Assembly (NCBI GenBank): GCA_963737075.1
Contig: CAVTRI010000002.1
Location: 1,612,001 to 1,676,000 of the forward strand
Reading direction: 5' to 3'
Length of the DNA stretch: 64,000 nucleotides
Source of the DNA: CAVTRI01 sp963737075
GTDB taxonomy: Bacteria > Actinomycetota > Acidimicrobiia > Acidimicrobiales > Palsa-688
This document shows, one piece after another, positions 52,431-60,865 of the stretch; the stretch's first letter is position 1; every line of letters begins with the position of its first letter. Under the pieces are notes generated by a model. The model ran no database searches and was not told the origin of the DNA. It was given only the letters and a program-made list of their open reading frames with translations. A program made the translations under genes and the position numbers.

Positions 52431-53894
52431 CCCACGTCGACCAGTATTCAGCCCGAGAAATTCGCGAACGTGTTGGTCACCCGCTGGTCGATGGCGACGG
52501 CCACCATGTGGAAGTACGCGAGGCCTTCGTGCGTTTCGGGCATCAGACGCGGAGAAGGGCGTCTCTTCGACGACCCGTTCGCCCGCAGCTTGTTCGTTCC
52601 CGGAAACGAGGGCGACCTCTTCCCGCCTCTGGAGCAGCGGCGTCGGTTTCATACCCATAAGGGGCATCGTTGGTTCACTCCTGCGAACACCCGGGATTAC
52701 GCCGCGGTGTCGATGCCGGGGTTGATGTACGAGCGCCTCGACGAGACCGGATTCGACTTCGCGATCGTCTACCCCACGTATGGCCTGCACATCGCGCACG
52801 TTCCAGGGGAAGCCGCACGGCGGGGATTGTGCCGCTTGTACAACGAGATGATTGCCGAAGACTATGCGCCCTACCGGGACCGCCTGTCGCCGGTCGCCGT
52901 GCTCCCGCTGTCGACGCCGGAGGAGGGCATCGAGGCGCTCGAGCATGCAGTGTCGCTCGGTTTGAAGGCGTTTCTCATTCCCTCCTACGTGTGGCGCACG
53001 ATCGCGGCGTTCGAAGAGGCCCCTCCCGAGTATCGGAGCCGGCTGCGGCGAATGGACAGGTTCGGGGTCGACAGCGAGTACGACTACGACCCGTTCTGGA
53101 AGCGCGCGGTTGAGCTCAACGCGCCGATTTCAGCCCATCTGTCCGGCGCCGGCCTGCCCGACCATGTCTCGCCTTCCAATTCCCTGTTCTCGGCCGGGCA
53201 GTTCGCGGCCACAGGGGAAGCGTTGGCGAAATCATTGTTCCTCGGCGGCGTGTTGCACCGCTTCCCACAGCTACGGGTGGCGCTCCTCGAGGGTGGGGTC
53301 GCCGTGGGGGTGCGGCTGTATGGTGACCTGGTCTCCCGCTTCGAAAAGCGCGGGCCAGAAGGTCTTCACCTTCTCGATCCGCGTCGCATCGACACCGGCG
53401 AACTGGCCCGCCTGGCGGCGAAGTACAACCCGCGCCTGGTCGGGTTGCCGGAGCAGCAGCTCGTGCCTGCGTTGGCCGCTGACGAGGGCGGAATCAACGA
53501 TTTCGAGCTGAGCGGGGTGCGCAGCCCCGACGACATCCGCGACCAGTTCTGTCGTGGCTTCTTCTGGGGTTGCGAGGGCGACGACGCGCTGATAGGCGTG
53601 GCGTTCGACCGGCGGGTCAACCCGCTGGGGGCCGTGGTGCCGGCCTTCGTCGGCTCGGATATCGGGCATTGGGACGTTCCGTCGTTTGGTCATCCCCTGC
53701 AGGAGGCGTACGAGCAGGTGGGCCACGAGTTGCTGACCGCGGAGCAGTTCAGGGACTTCACGTTGACCAATGCGGTTCGTTTCTATGCTGGCGAACGGCC
53801 TGAGTTCTTCGTCGGCACGACGGTCGAGGCGGAGGCCACAGGCATCATCCAACAGCCGGGGCTCTCCGTTGACAGCCCCGCGCGTGGAAAGTAA
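52427..53894 (+). pseudogene. Amidohydrolase family protein, frameshifted near N-terminus
   Basis: The N-terminal frame from GTG 52427 contains the metal motif VDGDGHHVEVREAF. The rest (RGEGRLFDDPFARSLFVPG onward) is in the next frame, with the break at ~52545-52560. The remainder (~440 aa) keeps amidohydrolase features: FDFAIVYPTYGL, ISAHLSGAG in place of the middle His strand, and the late PAFVGSDIGHWDVP with the acidic ligand. It is a distinct third member, only distantly related to those at 8382 and 41631. If the frame break is real, the catalytic HxH is lost. It is followed 12 bases later by an SDR. Confidence 0.75.
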
Positions 53895-53906
53895 ACAAAG
53901 ACTCGC

Positions 53907-54701
53907 ATGGACATCGGATCGGGAGCGCGCGCCGTGCTGACGGACGAGGTCGCGATTGTCACGGGAGGCGGCCGAGGCATCGGCCGGGCATACGCCGTCG
54001 GGCTGGCTCAGGCGGGGGCGGCCGTGCTGATCGCCGACATCCTGATCGACGACGGCCAGGCCACGACGAAGGCGATCCAGGAAGAAGGCGGTCGGGCCGT
54101 CTTTCAGGAAGTGGACGTCACTGATGTCGGGGCGACGCAACGCATGGCGGACGCGGCGGCGGACGAGTTCGGCGGGGTGGACATCCTCATCAACAACGCC
54201 GCCGTGTTCGCGGGCCTCAGCCAGGTTCCGTTGACCGAGCTGCCGCCGGAGCGGTGGACCCGGGTGATGGACGTCAACGTGAAGGGCGTGTGGTTGAGCA
54301 CGCGTGCCGTCGTCCCGTACATGCGCCGAAGGGGCGGAGGGGCGATCGTCAACCAGTCGTCGGTCGCCGCTTACGCCCTGCACGGAGGACCGTTCGTCGA
54401 CTACGCCACCTCGAAGGCGGCGGTGATCGGGTTCACCAAGAGCGCAGCCAAAGAGCTTGGTCCCGACAACATCCGGGTGAATGCGATCTGTCCGGGGGGA
54501 GTCGCGACTGAGGCCGCCCTCGGCTTCGCCGGGGGCGACGTCACCAAGATCGAGCAGGCGGCGCGTCAGTCGCAGCTGGTTGGGGAGGCGATCAAACCGG
54601 ACGACATGGTGGGCCCGATGCTGTTCCTGGTCAGCGACGCCTCGAGGTTCATGACCGGCCAGACCGTCGTCTTCGACGGCGGTCGCTTTTTCCTCGGGTA
54701 G
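53907..54701 (+). CDS. Short-chain dehydrogenase/reductase (classical SDR)
   Basis: A 264-aa SDR: TGGGRGIGRAYAVGLAQAG, IADIL acidic loop, NNAAVF, SSVAAY and the catalytic FVDYATSKAAV. The C-terminus ends GGRFFLG, as does the SDR at 58255 (GGKFFIG), so these two are paralogues. The start is ATG at 53907, 12 bases after the amidohydrolase. It is followed six bases later by a P450, giving an amidohydrolase-SDR-P450 operon. Likely oxidises a hydroxyl introduced by a P450. Confidence 0.93.
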   Translation: MDIGSGARAVLTDEVAIVTGGGRGIGRAYAVGLAQAGAAVLIADILIDDGQATTKAIQEEGGRAVFQEVDVTDVGATQRMADAAADEFGGVDILINNAAVFAGLSQVPLTELPPERWTRVMDVNVKGVWLSTRAVVPYMRRRGGGAIVNQSSVAAYALHGGPFVDYATSKAAVIGFTKSAAKELGPDNIRVNAICPGGVATEAALGFAGGDVTKIEQAARQSQLVGEAIKPDDMVGPMLFLVSDASRFMTGQTVVFDGGRFFLG

Positions 54702-54707
54702 GCGACG

Positions 54708-55892
54708 ATGCCTTTCGCGGTCACCTTCGACTACATGTCGCCCGAGCTGCAAGGTGAGATGTACTGGCACACGCTTCGGGAGCTGCAGGGCCACGGCCCG
54801 CTGACATGGGTGGACAGTTACGGAGGCTTCTGGGCCGCCACCGGCCACGACGTGGTGTTGCAGATGGCCCAGGACTGGGCGACGTTCTCCTCCGCCGAGG
54901 GGGTCGCTATCGGCCGCCCCGGGCCCGACGTGATCCCCTACAGCGTCCCGATCGAAACCGACCCGCCCCGCCAGCGTGCGTACCGCAAGCAGGTCAACCC
55001 CCATCTGACCGCCAACGTCCTTTCGGTGCACGAGGAGGCGATCCGGAGCATCGCCGACGAACTGATCGACAGCTTCGTCTCCCGGGGGACCTGCGATCTT
55101 GCCGCCGACTTCGCCCGCAGGTTCCCAGGCACCGTCTTTTTCAGGCTGATCATCGGATGCGAGGAGCAGGAATTTCGAGCGGTCGAGCCGGTGGCGCGGG
55201 ACATCAGCTTCGAGCCGCCAGGTACCCCACGGTGGACGAAGGCCACCAACGCGCTTCGGGAGTGGGCGTCGACCGTCCTGCAATCGCGGCCAGTCGGGTT
55301 GGAGGTCGACGACGTCGTCGACGCCATCATCCACCTGGACGACGCCGGGGAGTCGTTCGTCGACTCGGAGCGCTCGAGTGGCCTGCAGATCCTCGTGCAG
55401 GGAGGGATTGGCACCTCTGCCAGTGCCATCGGGGTCATCATGCGGACCCTGTGCGAGGACCGTTCCCTTCAGGACCGGGTGCAAAAGGAGCCGGCGCTCA
55501 TCCCGCGTCTCGTCGAGGAGTGCCTTCGACTGGAAGCGCCGGTGCCCTTGATGTTCCGGACGGTGCACCGGGATGTCGAGATCGCGGGGCAGTGTCTTCG
55601 CAAGGGGGACAAGGTGGGGTTGCTCTTCGGGGCCGCCAATCGAGATCCGGAGATATTCGAACGGCCTGACGAGGTTGACCTGGACCGCCCCCACTATCGG
55701 CATCTGAGCTTCGGGGCAGGAGTGCACCGCTGTGTCGGGTCCAACCTGGCGCGTCTGCAGATCCGCGTCGCGGTCGAGCAACTGGTGGCTCGGCTGAGCC
55801 CGTTCTGGCTTCCGGAAGGCGCCGAGATCCAGTACGCCAGCTTGCAAGCACGCGGCCCCCGTTCGTTTCCACTCCAGTTCGCCCCCGCCTGA
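54708..55892 (+). CDS. Cytochrome P450 with atypical I-helix
   Basis: A 394-aa P450. The haem loop FGAGVHRCVGSNLAR and the K-helix EECLR are standard. The I-helix reads GGIGTSAS, where most family members have GG(x)(D/E)TT; the acidic residue that helps oxygen activation is Gly here. That may mean a different reaction or substrate-assisted proton delivery. The start is ATG at 54708, six bases after the SDR stop. Last gene of the operon, convergent with an SDR. It belongs to the same broad group as the P450 at 49417 (shared FDYMSPEL and AQDWATFSSA segments). Confidence 0.94.
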   Translation: MPFAVTFDYMSPELQGEMYWHTLRELQGHGPLTWVDSYGGFWAATGHDVVLQMAQDWATFSSAEGVAIGRPGPDVIPYSVPIETDPPRQRAYRKQVNPHLTANVLSVHEEAIRSIADELIDSFVSRGTCDLAADFARRFPGTVFFRLIIGCEEQEFRAVEPVARDISFEPPGTPRWTKATNALREWASTVLQSRPVGLEVDDVVDAIIHLDDAGESFVDSERSSGLQILVQGGIGTSASAIGVIMRTLCEDRSLQDRVQKEPALIPRLVEECLRLEAPVPLMFRTVHRDVEIAGQCLRKGDKVGLLFGAANRDPEIFERPDEVDLDRPHYRHLSFGAGVHRCVGSNLARLQIRVAVEQLVARLSPFWLPEGAEIQYASLQARGPRSFPLQFAPA

Positions 55893-55908
55893 CGTCCTCG
55901 TTCGACTG

Positions 55909-56661
55909 TCAGATCGACAGGGCGGCGCCGCCAGTCACGCGGACGGTCTCTCCGGTGATGAATCCCGCGTCATCCGAGCACAGAAAGAGCAGCGTGCGGG
56001 TGATGTCGTCCAGCGTGGCCCGCCGCCGGACGAGCTGCCGGGTCGCGATCGAGCGTTGGAACTCCTCGTCGGAGAACTCGGCGAGGACGCTGTCGGTCGG
56101 CGTCAGCGTGGGAGCGATGGCGTTCACGCGGATCCCGTCCGCCGAGAACTCGTTGGCGAAGGCGATGGTCAACCCCCGCACCGCCAGCTTCGTGACCGAG
56201 TAGGGACCGGTGGACATGAATCCTCCAGCCGAGGACATGTTCACGATCACACCGTTGCCTCGTTCGCGCAGGGACGTCCGGCACGCCAGCGAGCAGGAGA
56301 TGATCCCGATGACGTTGACGTCGAAGAGACCGCGGATCTCCTGAGGAGTCAACGAGGAGAACCCCTGGCTGTACTTCTTCAGGTGACGGGCGGCGTTGTT
56401 GATCAAGATGTCGACGCCCCCCAATTGAGCAACGACATCGTCGACGGCTCGTTGAACCGACCGTTCGTTGGCTACATCGCAGCCCACGGCCACGACGGGC
56501 GTCTCGGGACCGTCGAGCTCAGCGGCGGTGCGCTTCGCGCTCTCGAGATCGATGTCGGCGACGGCGACGGCCGCGCCCTCGGCCTTCAGCGCGTCAGCGA
56601 ACGCTCGGCCGAGACCGGCCGCTCCCCCGGTGATGAACGCCACCTTGCCTGAGAATCGCAT
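55909..56661 (-). CDS. Short-chain dehydrogenase/reductase (classical SDR)
   Basis: A 250-aa SDR: TGGAAGLGRAFADAL, ADIDLE, NNAARHLKK, SSAGG and the catalytic GPYSVTKLAV. It ends GGAALSI. The start is ATG at 56659-56661 after GGAGGG; the long upstream frame is antisense to nothing real. It follows the tandem VOC gene on the leftward strand by 19 bases, within a leftward run that begins at the VOC gene at 60659. Confidence 0.93.
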   Translation of the reverse strand: MRFSGKVAFITGGAAGLGRAFADALKAEGAAVAVADIDLESAKRTAAELDGPETPVVAVGCDVANERSVQRAVDDVVAQLGGVDILINNAARHLKKYSQGFSSLTPQEIRGLFDVNVIGIISCSLACRTSLRERGNGVIVNMSSAGGFMSTGPYSVTKLAVRGLTIAFANEFSADGIRVNAIAPTLTPTDSVLAEFSDEEFQRSIATRQLVRRRATLDDITRTLLFLCSDDAGFITGETVRVTGGAALSI

Positions 56662-56680
56662 CACGCCCTCCTCGCTTGTT

Positions 56681-57782
56681 TCATCCGGCCGGGTGACCAG
56701 GATGCCACGCCGGTCCCGCGAACTCGTCGGCGTGGGACCGGCCGTTCGGATAGGTGACCAGCTCGAAGTACATCCCGAACGGAGCCAGGTAGTGCACCGT
56801 GTAGGCGTCGTCGCCTGATTCGTAGAGATAGGCCGGCTTCTTCCCGCCCAGGACACGGACATCGAGGTTCGCGAGGGCGTCGAGGGCGGTGTCGACATCG
56901 TCGACGTAGAAGGCGAGGTGCCAGCCTCCGACGTCGAGCATCCCCGGCCACAGACGGTTCTGCCCCGGGTAGTGACCGCACTCGACGAGCTCGATGTTGA
57001 GGTACGGGGAGCGGAGCAGGCGCACCCGCGATGGCTGGGCGCGCACGTCGACGTTCGCGTACGCGCCGAAGTCGCTCCCGTGGCGGTCCACGAACGGCTC
57101 CATGTCGTAGAACGGCTCACATCCGAGGGCGTCGACAAAGAGCCTGCTCGCCTCCTCGAGGTCTCCGACCGTGATACTCAGATGCTCGAACCCCCGGAAC
57201 GCGGGAAGGGAGCCGGCGGCCGGCGTGAACGTCGCCAACGCGCCGCGGTCCGGATGGGCCGGGTTCCACAAGCGTTGGGGAAACTCGGCTTCGTAGCGGC
57301 GACCACTCGGGTAGGTGACGAGCTCGAACCGGAAGCCCCAGGTCGTCATGCAGTGGCAGGTAGTGGCGCCATCACCCGCTTCCGGCCCCCCGGTAGCCTT
57401 TTCCCCGAACCCAGTATGAAGGTATCCTTCTGATCGAGGTAGCTGATGGCGGCGTCGATGTCGTCCACGTAGCCCGCGAGATGCCATCCTCCGATGTCGA
57501 GCGAGTCCGGCCAGCGCGTCCGCTGTCCCGGGTAGGAGGCGTCGAACAGCTCGACGTTGAGGAACGGGCTGCGCATGACCCGAACGTTGCGGACCACAGC
57601 TCGCACGTCGGCGTTCGCGTACGGCGCATGAACGACCCCTTCGACCCGTCGAACGGGCCCATCGTGTACAGGGTCTGGCATCCGAAGATGTCGGCAAAAA
57701 ATGCCGATGCCTCCTCGAGGTCGGGCACCGTCATCGACACGTGCTCGACACCGCTACACGAGGGAATTGGTTGTCTATCCAC
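56681..57782 (-). pseudogene. Tandem VOC (glyoxalase-like) protein with two frameshifts
   Basis: Three leftward frames join into one protein of ~366 aa with two vicinal-oxygen-chelate units. Unit 1 begins at GTG 57780-57782 with GVEHVSMTVPDLEEA, breaks near 57630 (APYANADVRAVV continues), has GGWHLAGYVDDIDAA, then breaks again near 57400 in the GGGGAAAAGG run before FRFELVTYPSG. Unit 2 has GFEHLSITVGDLEEA, GGWHLAFYVDDVDTA and MYFELVTYPNG. Each unit keeps a His...His...Glu set suited to a metal. Two-unit proteins of this size include extradiol ring-cleavage dioxygenases, though other VOC roles are possible. Confidence 0.78.
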
Positions 57783-57843
57783 GGGCCCTCACCTTTGCTC
57801 AAGCGTTGCGTAGGGGTTCGAGTACCGAAACGCATTGGCGGTG

Positions 57844-58233
57844 TTACGCAGTGGACCCGAGGCCACGCATCCACTCGTCGATTTCGGGGCCACCGCGCTC
57901 GACCTGGCCGGAGTAGTAGCTGCCTCGCAGGATGGTATCGGTGCTGTGATCGACTTCGAAGATCACGACGGCAGCCATCTCGAGCCCGGTCGCGGTCAGG
58001 TGATTTTCGACCCAGACCTCCGATCCCGATTCCACCATGCGCAGGATCTCGATCCGGCGATCAGGGTAGGTCGTGATGAGGTGCCGCATGTTTTTGACCT
58101 CTTGGTCGCGGCCCTTGAACCCTCGTGCGGGATGCTGGGGAACCACCATCTCGAAGTCGGGGTGGAAGGCGGCCTCGAGGGCGTCGATGTCGCCGCTGTT
58201 GGTCGCTTCTACGAATCTCAGGACTGGGTTCAT
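57844..58233 (-). CDS. SnoaL-like / NTF2-fold protein
   Basis: A 129-aa SnoaL-type protein: VLRFVEATNSGDIDALEAAF, then FEMVVPQHPARGFKGRDQ and the final strands AAVVIFEVDHSTDTILRG. The start is ATG at 58231-58233 after GGAGGAG. It lies between the tandem VOC gene and an SDR on the same strand, 21 bases after the SDR stop, and is probably cotranscribed with them. Possible isomerase or hydrolase step. Confidence 0.88.
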   Translation of the reverse strand: MNPVLRFVEATNSGDIDALEAAFHPDFEMVVPQHPARGFKGRDQEVKNMRHLITTYPDRRIEILRMVESGSEVWVENHLTATGLEMAAVVIFEVDHSTDTILRGSYYSGQVERGGPEIDEWMRGLGSTA

Positions 58234-58254
58234 CGCGACTCCTCCAGGAAACGG

Positions 58255-59022
58255 TCAACCGATGAAGAACTTGCCTCCGTCGAGGACGAGCGTCTGCCCG
58301 GTCATATAGCTCGATGACTCGCTGGCGAGGAACACCGCCGCCCCCGCGATGTCGTCTTCTGTTCCGAGACGGGGAACGAGTTGGCGTTTGAAGTCAGCGG
58401 TCTCGAGCATTTGCTCCTCCCGCTGCACCACACCGAGCGCGACCGCTTCCATTCCCATGCTGCCGACGGCGACGGCATTGACACGAATGTTGAGCGGAGC
58501 CAGCTCGTGGGCCATCGACTTCGTGAGCGCGATCACGGCGCCGCGTGCCGTCCCGTAGTCGAGCCACTGGTCGACCCCATAAGCCGCCACGGACGTGTGG
58601 TTGATGATGGCCGGCGCCGGGGCGGACTTGAGGTAGGAGACCGCGGCTTTCGACATCAGCCAGGGCCCGCGGACAAAGACGGCCATCGTCGTGTCCCACT
58701 GTTCGACGGTCAGCTCCGTCAGCGGCCTGCGGGTGGTCGCGTGGTAGGTCGCCGCGTTGTTGACCAGTACGTCCAACCGGCCGAACGTGTCGACCGCGAA
58801 TGACGCCGCCTCTTTGGTGCTCGCCTCTTGAGTGACGTCGAGGCGGAAGAACCCGGCGGACCCGCCGGTCTTCTCGACGAGCGCCACCGTCTCCCGGGCG
58901 TCGTCCTCGAAGCTGTCGGCTACGACGACCCGTGCGCCCGCGGACGCCAGGGCCAGGGCGTACCCGCGCCCGGCGGCCTGGGCCGAACCGGTGACCAGGG
59001 CGACCCGTCCAGAGAGTGTCAC
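58255..59022 (-). CDS. Short-chain dehydrogenase/reductase with YxxxR active site
   Basis: A 255-aa SDR paralogous to the one at 53907. The cofactor loop is altered (TGSAQAAGRGYAL rather than TGxxxGxG; the middle Gly is Ala), NNAATY is present, and the catalytic segment reads LDYGTARGAV, with Arg replacing the nearly invariant Lys. The DNA is clear (TAC GGG ACG GCA CGC). Activity may be lost or changed. The start is GTG at 59020-59022, overlapping the Rieske stop (GTGA). The C-terminus GGKFFIG matches its paralogue. Confidence 0.9.
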   Translation of the reverse strand: MTLSGRVALVTGSAQAAGRGYALALASAGARVVVADSFEDDARETVALVEKTGGSAGFFRLDVTQEASTKEAASFAVDTFGRLDVLVNNAATYHATTRRPLTELTVEQWDTTMAVFVRGPWLMSKAAVSYLKSAPAPAIINHTSVAAYGVDQWLDYGTARGAVIALTKSMAHELAPLNIRVNAVAVGSMGMEAVALGVVQREEQMLETADFKRQLVPRLGTEDDIAGAAVFLASESSSYMTGQTLVLDGGKFFIG

Positions 59023-60197
59023 GCCGTCCCGTCTCCGACACCGATGGCCCGGCGGATGGCGAGCGCCATGCTCTGCATCACCGGCTCGTTGCGTCCAAAC
59101 ACCAGGGTCTTGGGTGCCGAGGGGGAGTGGAGGCCGGGCTCGGTTCGTTCCGCGATGGCGTAGTCCTCGCCGTCGACGACGGTCTGGCAAGCCCAGAGGA
59201 CCTGTTCCTCGAGCGCCTTCTTCTCCTCATCGGACGTTGGGGGATCCCTGTGATAGGCGTGGTGGAGCGCCACGGTGTCACGAACCCCCTCCCCGGGGTA
59301 GATGGTGAAGATCTCCAGGCGATTTCCGAACACGATGGAGAGGCTCAGATTCGGGAACAGCCGGTAGTTGAGATTGATCTGACCGTCGTCGATCGGTCGC
59401 CACTGGTCCTCGGGGACTTCGCGGAGCTGGTCGACCGTGCGATTGGTGGTCGTCATGAGCGCATGATCGCCGTAGAAGTCGGCGATGGAGGTGTTGCTGT
59501 AGACGAGCGAGGCCGCGGTATCGCGGTGCAGAACGCCAAAGTGATACGTCTCGCAGTGGGTTCCCCACACAACCTTCCAGTTGGCCCGGATCCGGTGCGG
59601 ATGGATCTTCGCAACCAGTTTCCACTTCCCGAAGTCGAAGGATTCGAATTGCGGCCCGAGCCCGCTCAAGTAGTCATCCAGGCTGAACGTGGCCTCGGGA
59701 TTGGCGGCGACGAAGATCATCCCGTAACGTTCCTCGACCGGCAGCTCCACGAGCCCGCGATCCTCTCGTCGCACCTCCGAGAAGCCCTCAGCGCCGGGCA
59801 TGCCGAGTAGCTGCCCCTCGGTGTTGTAGACCCATCCGTGGAACGGGCACGTGAACCGGCGGGCACCCTCGCCGCAGCCGGCGTCAACCACGCGCACACC
59901 CCGGTGCTGGCACATGTTGAGCAGGGCCCGCACTCGTCCGCTCTCGTCGCGCGTGACGAGCACGGGGGTACCCGTCCCGTCGAACGTCAGCCACGAGCCA
60001 GGAGCGGGCAGATCGGAGCTCATGCCGACGAACATGGGGTAACGGTTGAAGATCAGGCGTCGCTCCAGCTCCAGCTGCTCCGGGGAGGAATATCCTGCTA
60101 CCGGCTCCTCCATGACGTGTGGGGCCATGGTCGTGGTCTTCTGATCGAGCAGCGCCAGAGTCCGGCGGCCGAGATCTCGTTGCATCTCCAGTTCCAC
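59019..60197 (-). CDS. Rieske aromatic ring-hydroxylating oxygenase, alpha subunit
   Basis: A 392-aa terminal oxygenase. The Rieske cluster motif is CQHRG...CPFHGW; the mononuclear iron site is in CETYHFGVLH. It shares the family layout and the ending VFGRNEP with the gene at 22008 (paralogues). The start is GTG at 60195-60197 with AAGGAG upstream. It follows a VOC gene by 21 bases and overlaps the SDR at 58255. No reductase or beta subunit is adjacent. Together with the VOC and SDR genes this looks like a ring-oxidation set: dihydroxylation, dehydrogenation, ring opening. Confidence 0.94.
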   Translation of the reverse strand: MELEMQRDLGRRTLALLDQKTTTMAPHVMEEPVAGYSSPEQLELERRLIFNRYPMFVGMSSDLPAPGSWLTFDGTGTPVLVTRDESGRVRALLNMCQHRGVRVVDAGCGEGARRFTCPFHGWVYNTEGQLLGMPGAEGFSEVRREDRGLVELPVEERYGMIFVAANPEATFSLDDYLSGLGPQFESFDFGKWKLVAKIHPHRIRANWKVVWGTHCETYHFGVLHRDTAASLVYSNTSIADFYGDHALMTTTNRTVDQLREVPEDQWRPIDDGQINLNYRLFPNLSLSIVFGNRLEIFTIYPGEGVRDTVALHHAYHRDPPTSDEEKKALEEQVLWACQTVVDGEDYAIAERTEPGLHSPSAPKTLVFGRNEPVMQSMALAIRRAIGVGDGTA

Positions 60198-60218
60198 GCT
60201 GTCTTCTCCTTTTGCCGT

Positions 60219-60659
60219 CTAGCGCAGGCGCTCGTCGTATGCTTCTCGGCCGGCGTCGTCGATGAGCTCGAGGCGGAAGCCGTCGTCTCGGATGAGGTAC
60301 GCGAAGACGGTCGGCCGAGCGTCGGCATCCGGAATCGTCATCTCGAGGCGCCAGCCATCTTTCGCCAGGCGAGTGACATCTGCCGGCAGGTCGTTGGTCC
60401 AGTACGCAAAATGGTGAAGCCGGGGACGACCTGCTTCCCACACCGTTTCCTTGTCTCCCCTCATGAGATCGATGTGGATCGGTCCCTCACGGGATATGCA
60501 GGAGACGGGTTGCCGCTGAGGTCTCCCGTCGACGCTGTGAAAGAGGCGACCAGCAGAGGACGGAGCGGTCCACGTGATGCCGAGCGCCGTCCCCAGGTCT
60601 CGCATCGACGCTTCGAGGTCGTCGGTCGCGATGCCGATGTGGAAGGGAACCGCGTCCAT
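60219..60659 (-). CDS. VOC family protein (glyoxalase-like)
   Basis: A 146-aa single VOC protein. FHIGIATDDLEASMRDLG supplies the first metal His, LHHFAYWTNDLPADV the next, and FRLELIDDAG the Glu. Small members include methylmalonyl-CoA epimerases, glyoxalases and ring-cleaving enzymes; this one resembles the epimerase/lactoylglutathione-lyase group in outline. The start is ATG at 60657-60659 after GGAGGG. It is the first gene of the leftward operon with the Rieske enzyme and SDR, divergent from the E1 operon. Confidence 0.88.
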   Translation of the reverse strand: MDAVPFHIGIATDDLEASMRDLGTALGITWTAPSSAGRLFHSVDGRPQRQPVSCISREGPIHIDLMRGDKETVWEAGRPRLHHFAYWTNDLPADVTRLAKDGWRLEMTIPDADARPTVFAYLIRDDGFRLELIDDAGREAYDERLR

Positions 60660-60785
60660 CAGCTGGCGCCCTCCTCGAGATCTCTCATCATCGCCAGTCT
60701 AAATGCGGGCGTCTCGCGGCGTGTGGTGGATTCGGGCATACACGCCACTGGAGGTCGCTCCGTTTGACAAGCAGTACGGAACGAA

Positions 60786-60797
60786 GTAAGCATTCAC
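60786..60797. promoter_or_regulatory. Palindrome-like box in divergent promoter
   Basis: GTAAGCATTCAC fits the GTRAGYRYTCAY pattern of 20668 and 41592, and resembles the box at 50700. It lies 127 bp from the VOC start and 69 bp before the E1 alpha start. Symmetry here is weaker. Confidence 0.38.
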
Positions 60798-60865
60798 TGC
60801 ACCCTTGACGTTTGCCTCCGCGCGGTCGCCCGCGAGCCTCGATCCGCGCACAGGGAGTGATGACG

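Noticed and set aside
53271..55847. Leftward 858-codon frame
   Set aside because: Covers the amidohydrolase end, SDR and P450, all with strong motifs on the plus strand; the translation is His/Arg/Asp-rich and without family.
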